A program made the position numbers and the translations under genes. The notes under the pieces were generated by a model. The model made no database searches and was not told the origin of the DNA. It was given only the letters and a program-made list of their open reading frames with translations. A stretch of DNA of 64,000 nucleotides from Caproiciproducens faecalis (lineage in GTDB: Bacteria; Bacillota; Clostridia; Oscillospirales; Acutalibacteraceae), in the NCBI RefSeq assembly GCF_019448085.1, contig NZ_JAGFNZ010000001.1:62001-126000 (forward strand), in the 5' to 3' direction. Shown in pieces: positions 61,937 through 64,000 of the stretch. Numbering within the stretch: position 1 is the first letter of the stretch; each line of letters opens with the position of its first letter.

Positions 61937-63319
61937 GTGGAAAAGAAAAAGTTTAAACTGTTTGACGCCATTTTGTCGGTAATCTGCGTTGTGTTCGTTG
62001 CGGAAGCGGCGGCGCCCGCGGCGGCAATCGGAAATTCCCAATTTTTCTGGTGGATTTTCCTCATCGTCGCGTTCCTTTTACCCTACGGCATGATTGCTTC
62101 GGAGCTTGGAACCACCTACGACGATGAAGGCGGCCTTTACGACTGGGTGCGCAGGGCTTACGGTGACAAATGGGGCTCCAGGGTCGCGTGGTACTATTGG
62201 GTGAATTTCCCGCTCTGGATGGCTTCGCTTGCCGTCATGTTCCCGTCAACCATCAACTTTATCACCGGTTCGGAAATGGGCGTTCTGCCCAGTATCCTGA
62301 TTGAACTGGTGTTTATCTGGATTGTCGTATTGCTGAGCTTTTCGCGTGTCAGCGACAGCAAATGGGTGCTGAACCTTTCCGCATTTATTAAAGTGCTGAT
62401 TGCCGTCGCGCTGGGCGGGCTGGGAATCTATGTTGCGGCTACCCGCGGCGCGGCCAACGAATACACGGTTCAGTCCATGCTGCCTTCACTTGATCTGAAC
62501 AGTCTTTCCTATATTTCCGTAATCCTTTTCAACTTTATGGGATTTGAAGTCATTACGTCCTTTGCCTCTGATATGGAGAACCCGAAAAAGCAGATTCCGC
62601 AGGCAATTATTGCGGGCGGTATCGCTATTGCGGTCATTTACATTTTCTCCTCCTTCGGTATCGGCGTCGCCCTGCCGGCGGATCAGATCAGCACCTCCAG
62701 CGGCCTGATGGACAGCTTCCAGCTTCTCCTCGGTGAAGGCGGCGGAGCGTTCCTTATCATAGTAGCCATCCTGTTTCTGGTCACTCTGTTCGGCAATATG
62801 GTGTCCTGGTCCTACGGGGTAAACTATGTGGCGGATTACGCGGCAAAGAACGGCAGTCTGCCGAAAGTCTTTGCCCGTGAAAGCGCGAAAACCGGGATGC
62901 CTACCGGAGCCGCCGTCATGAACGGCATTGTGGCAAGCGTTTTGGTCGTTGTCGCACCGTTCCTGCCGAGTCAGGATCTGTTCTGGAGCTTCTTCGCCCT
63001 GAACGTGATTACTCTTTTAATGTCTTACATTCCTATGTTCCCGGCCTTCCTGAAGCTGAGAAAAATCGACCCGGACAGAGAAAGACCGTTTAAGGTTTCC
63101 GGCGGAGCGTTAAAGCTAAGACTGATGGTCATTGCTCCACTGGTGCTGCTGATTATCTCCATCGTACTGTCCTGCGTACCGCTGAACACTTCCGCGGATG
63201 AGCTTTCCGCAAAGGGCCCGCTCCTGGTCGGTACGCTGATTGCCATAGCAATCGGTGAAATCATCTGCCGCAGGTCTTCAAAAGTGAGTGAGCAGGAATC
63301 GGTTCAGAATATCAAGTAA
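61937..63319 (+). CDS. aguD: Agmatine/putrescine antiporter, APC family (AguD-like)
   Basis: A 460-residue APC transporter with about twelve helices. Features are FDAILSVICVVFVAEAAAPAAAIG, GMIASELGTTYDDEGGLYDWVRRAYG, FNFMGFEVITSFASDMENPKKQIP and SYIPMFPAFLKLRK. Placed between ptcA and aguA it should exchange external agmatine for putrescine. The start is GTG 61937, six bases after AGGGGTG; the in-frame GTG at 61928 is part of that site. Confidence 0.9.
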   Translation: MEKKKFKLFDAILSVICVVFVAEAAAPAAAIGNSQFFWWIFLIVAFLLPYGMIASELGTTYDDEGGLYDWVRRAYGDKWGSRVAWYYWVNFPLWMASLAVMFPSTINFITGSEMGVLPSILIELVFIWIVVLLSFSRVSDSKWVLNLSAFIKVLIAVALGGLGIYVAATRGAANEYTVQSMLPSLDLNSLSYISVILFNFMGFEVITSFASDMENPKKQIPQAIIAGGIAIAVIYIFSSFGIGVALPADQISTSSGLMDSFQLLLGEGGGAFLIIVAILFLVTLFGNMVSWSYGVNYVADYAAKNGSLPKVFARESAKTGMPTGAAVMNGIVASVLVVVAPFLPSQDLFWSFFALNVITLLMSYIPMFPAFLKLRKIDPDRERPFKVSGGALKLRLMVIAPLVLLIISIVLSCVPLNTSADELSAKGPLLVGTLIAIAIGEIICRRSSKVSEQESVQNIK

Positions 63320-63344
63320 ATATAATTCGAAAGGAATTTAACAT

Positions 63345-64000
63345 ATGAAAACAATTCATCAGAATGACTCCACACCGAAAAAAGATGGATACAGAATGCC
63401 CGGAGAATTTGAAAACCATACGGGTACCTGGATGCTGTGGCCGGAACGCACGGACAACTGGCGCAACGGCGCCAAGCCCGCCCAGCAGGTTTTCAGCAAT
63501 GTGGCAAAGGCAATCGCACAGTTTGAGCCGGTGACCATGTGTGTCAATCCGGACCAGTATGAAAACGCCAAAGCGATGCTCGCGGACTGCGACACCATCC
63601 GCGTGGTCGAAATGACCAGCAACGATTCCTGGATTCGTGACTGCGGCCCGACCTTTGTGGTCAATGGTAAAGGCGGCGTCCGCGCGGTTGATTGGGACTT
63701 TAACGCCTGGGGCGGTTTGTACGACGGTCTGTACTTCCCATGGGATCAGGATGCGCTGGTTGCTTCCAAAGTTTGTGAAATAGAGAAAGTCGTCCGCTAT
63801 AAACCGGAAAACTTTGTACTGGAAGGCGGTTCCATTCATGTTGACGGGGAAGGCACCGTGCTGGTAACGGAGTCCTGCCTGCTCAGTCCCGGGAGGAATC
63901 CCGACCTTAAAAAGGAGCAGATTGAGGAAAATCTGCGCGAATACCTGAACGTGGAAAAGATCGTCTGGGTAAAAGAAGGCATTGATCCGGATGAAACCAA
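63345..64000 (+). CDS. aguA: Agmatine deiminase AguA, 3' truncated by window edge
   Basis: The first 218 residues of agmatine deiminase are present. Evidence: [23 protein letters not shown] at the start, [18 protein letters not shown] (guanidino-group binding and catalytic Asp region), [14 protein letters not shown] and [25 protein letters not shown] with the catalytic His. The Cys near the C-terminus is outside the window. The enzyme makes N-carbamoylputrescine and ammonia from agmatine, feeding PtcA. The start ATG follows CGAAAGGAATTTAACAT. A carbamate kinase gene (aguC) is expected downstream but not seen. Confidence 0.95.
   Translation, partial: MKTIHQNDSTPKKDGYRMPGEFENHTGTWMLWPERTDNWRNGAKPAQQVFSNVAKAIAQFEPVTMCVNPDQYENAKAMLADCDTIRVVEMTSNDSWIRDCGPTFVVNGKGGVRAVDWDFNAWGGLYDGLYFPWDQDALVASKVCEIEKVVRYKPENFVLEGGSIHVDGEGTVLVTESCLLSPGRNPDLKKEQIEENLREYLNVEKIVWVKEGIDPDET

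Overview
The window looks like a chromosomal segment of a strictly anaerobic, probably spore-forming Clostridia bacterium, most likely Oscillospiraceae/Ruminococcaceae. The reasons are Gram-positive style lipoproteins with Ala/Ser-rich linkers, strong AGGAGG ribosome binding sites, the cobalt-early (anaerobic) B12 pathway, a small gamma-SASP-like protein and Firmicutes-type carbohydrate and agmatine loci. The family assignment is inference; there is no rRNA or other taxonomic marker in the window.

Layout. (1) About 1-13.4 kb is an AT-richer defence island: the 3' part of a type I specificity gene (hsdS), hsdR, a protein joining two metalloprotease domains and a helix-turn-helix, an Mrr-type nuclease, an HNH nuclease with a probable modified-base reader domain, and a 1529-residue GHKL-ATPase/DUF3883 protein. 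(2) At 13.57-13.76 kb are three copies of TTCCCGCGAAC followed by sequence coding a peptide like the C-terminal end of RlmD/RumA. I read this as attachment-site scars marking the edge of an integrated element. (3) 13.76-15.7 kb holds small accessory genes: an alkyltransferase-like protein, a VanZ-like protein, and DUF1801 and DUF2200 proteins. (4) 16-34 kb is carbohydrate uptake and use: a ROK regulator, HAD phosphatase, ChvE/MmsAB-type ABC importer, PfkB kinase, a GH94 phosphorylase of the diacetylchitobiose type with a sugar phosphomutase, and a YesM/YesN two-component system whose two genes flank a second ABC sugar importer. (5) 34.6-56.6 kb is a B12 operon of 24 genes behind a cobalamin riboswitch. 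It holds almost the whole anaerobic corrin pathway, lower-ligand assembly, the CbiMNQO cobalt importer and a BtuFCD-like corrinoid importer. (6) 56.7-58 kb holds small genes (DUF4180, a NimA-like flavoprotein, the SASP-like protein). (7) 58.2-59.7 kb is pyrB-pyrI. (8) 59.7-64 kb is an agmatine deiminase locus: a divergent LuxR regulator, ptcA, an agmatine/putrescine antiporter and the start of aguA, which runs off the window.

How it works together. The B12 operon makes cobyrinate from sirohydrochlorin (CbiK, L, H, F, G, D, J, E/T, C), amidates it (CbiA, CobQ), adds the aminopropanol arm (CobD, CbiB) and assembles the nucleotide loop (CobU, CobT, CobS, CobC). Cobalt enters by CbiMNQO and preformed corrinoids probably by the BtuFCD-like transporter. 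The riboswitch ends in a terminator hairpin that also contains the first gene's Shine-Dalgarno sequence. No corrinoid adenosyltransferase and no early tetrapyrrole genes are present here, so these must lie elsewhere. The agmatine locus converts agmatine to putrescine with ATP gain.

Best leads for novelty are the two-protease/HTH fusion beside hsdR, the giant GHKL-DUF3883 protein, the RlmD-like integration scars, a half-length CobU paralogue, the CbiJ-CbiE-CbiT triple fusion and a 140-base imperfect hairpin element at 27.7 kb.
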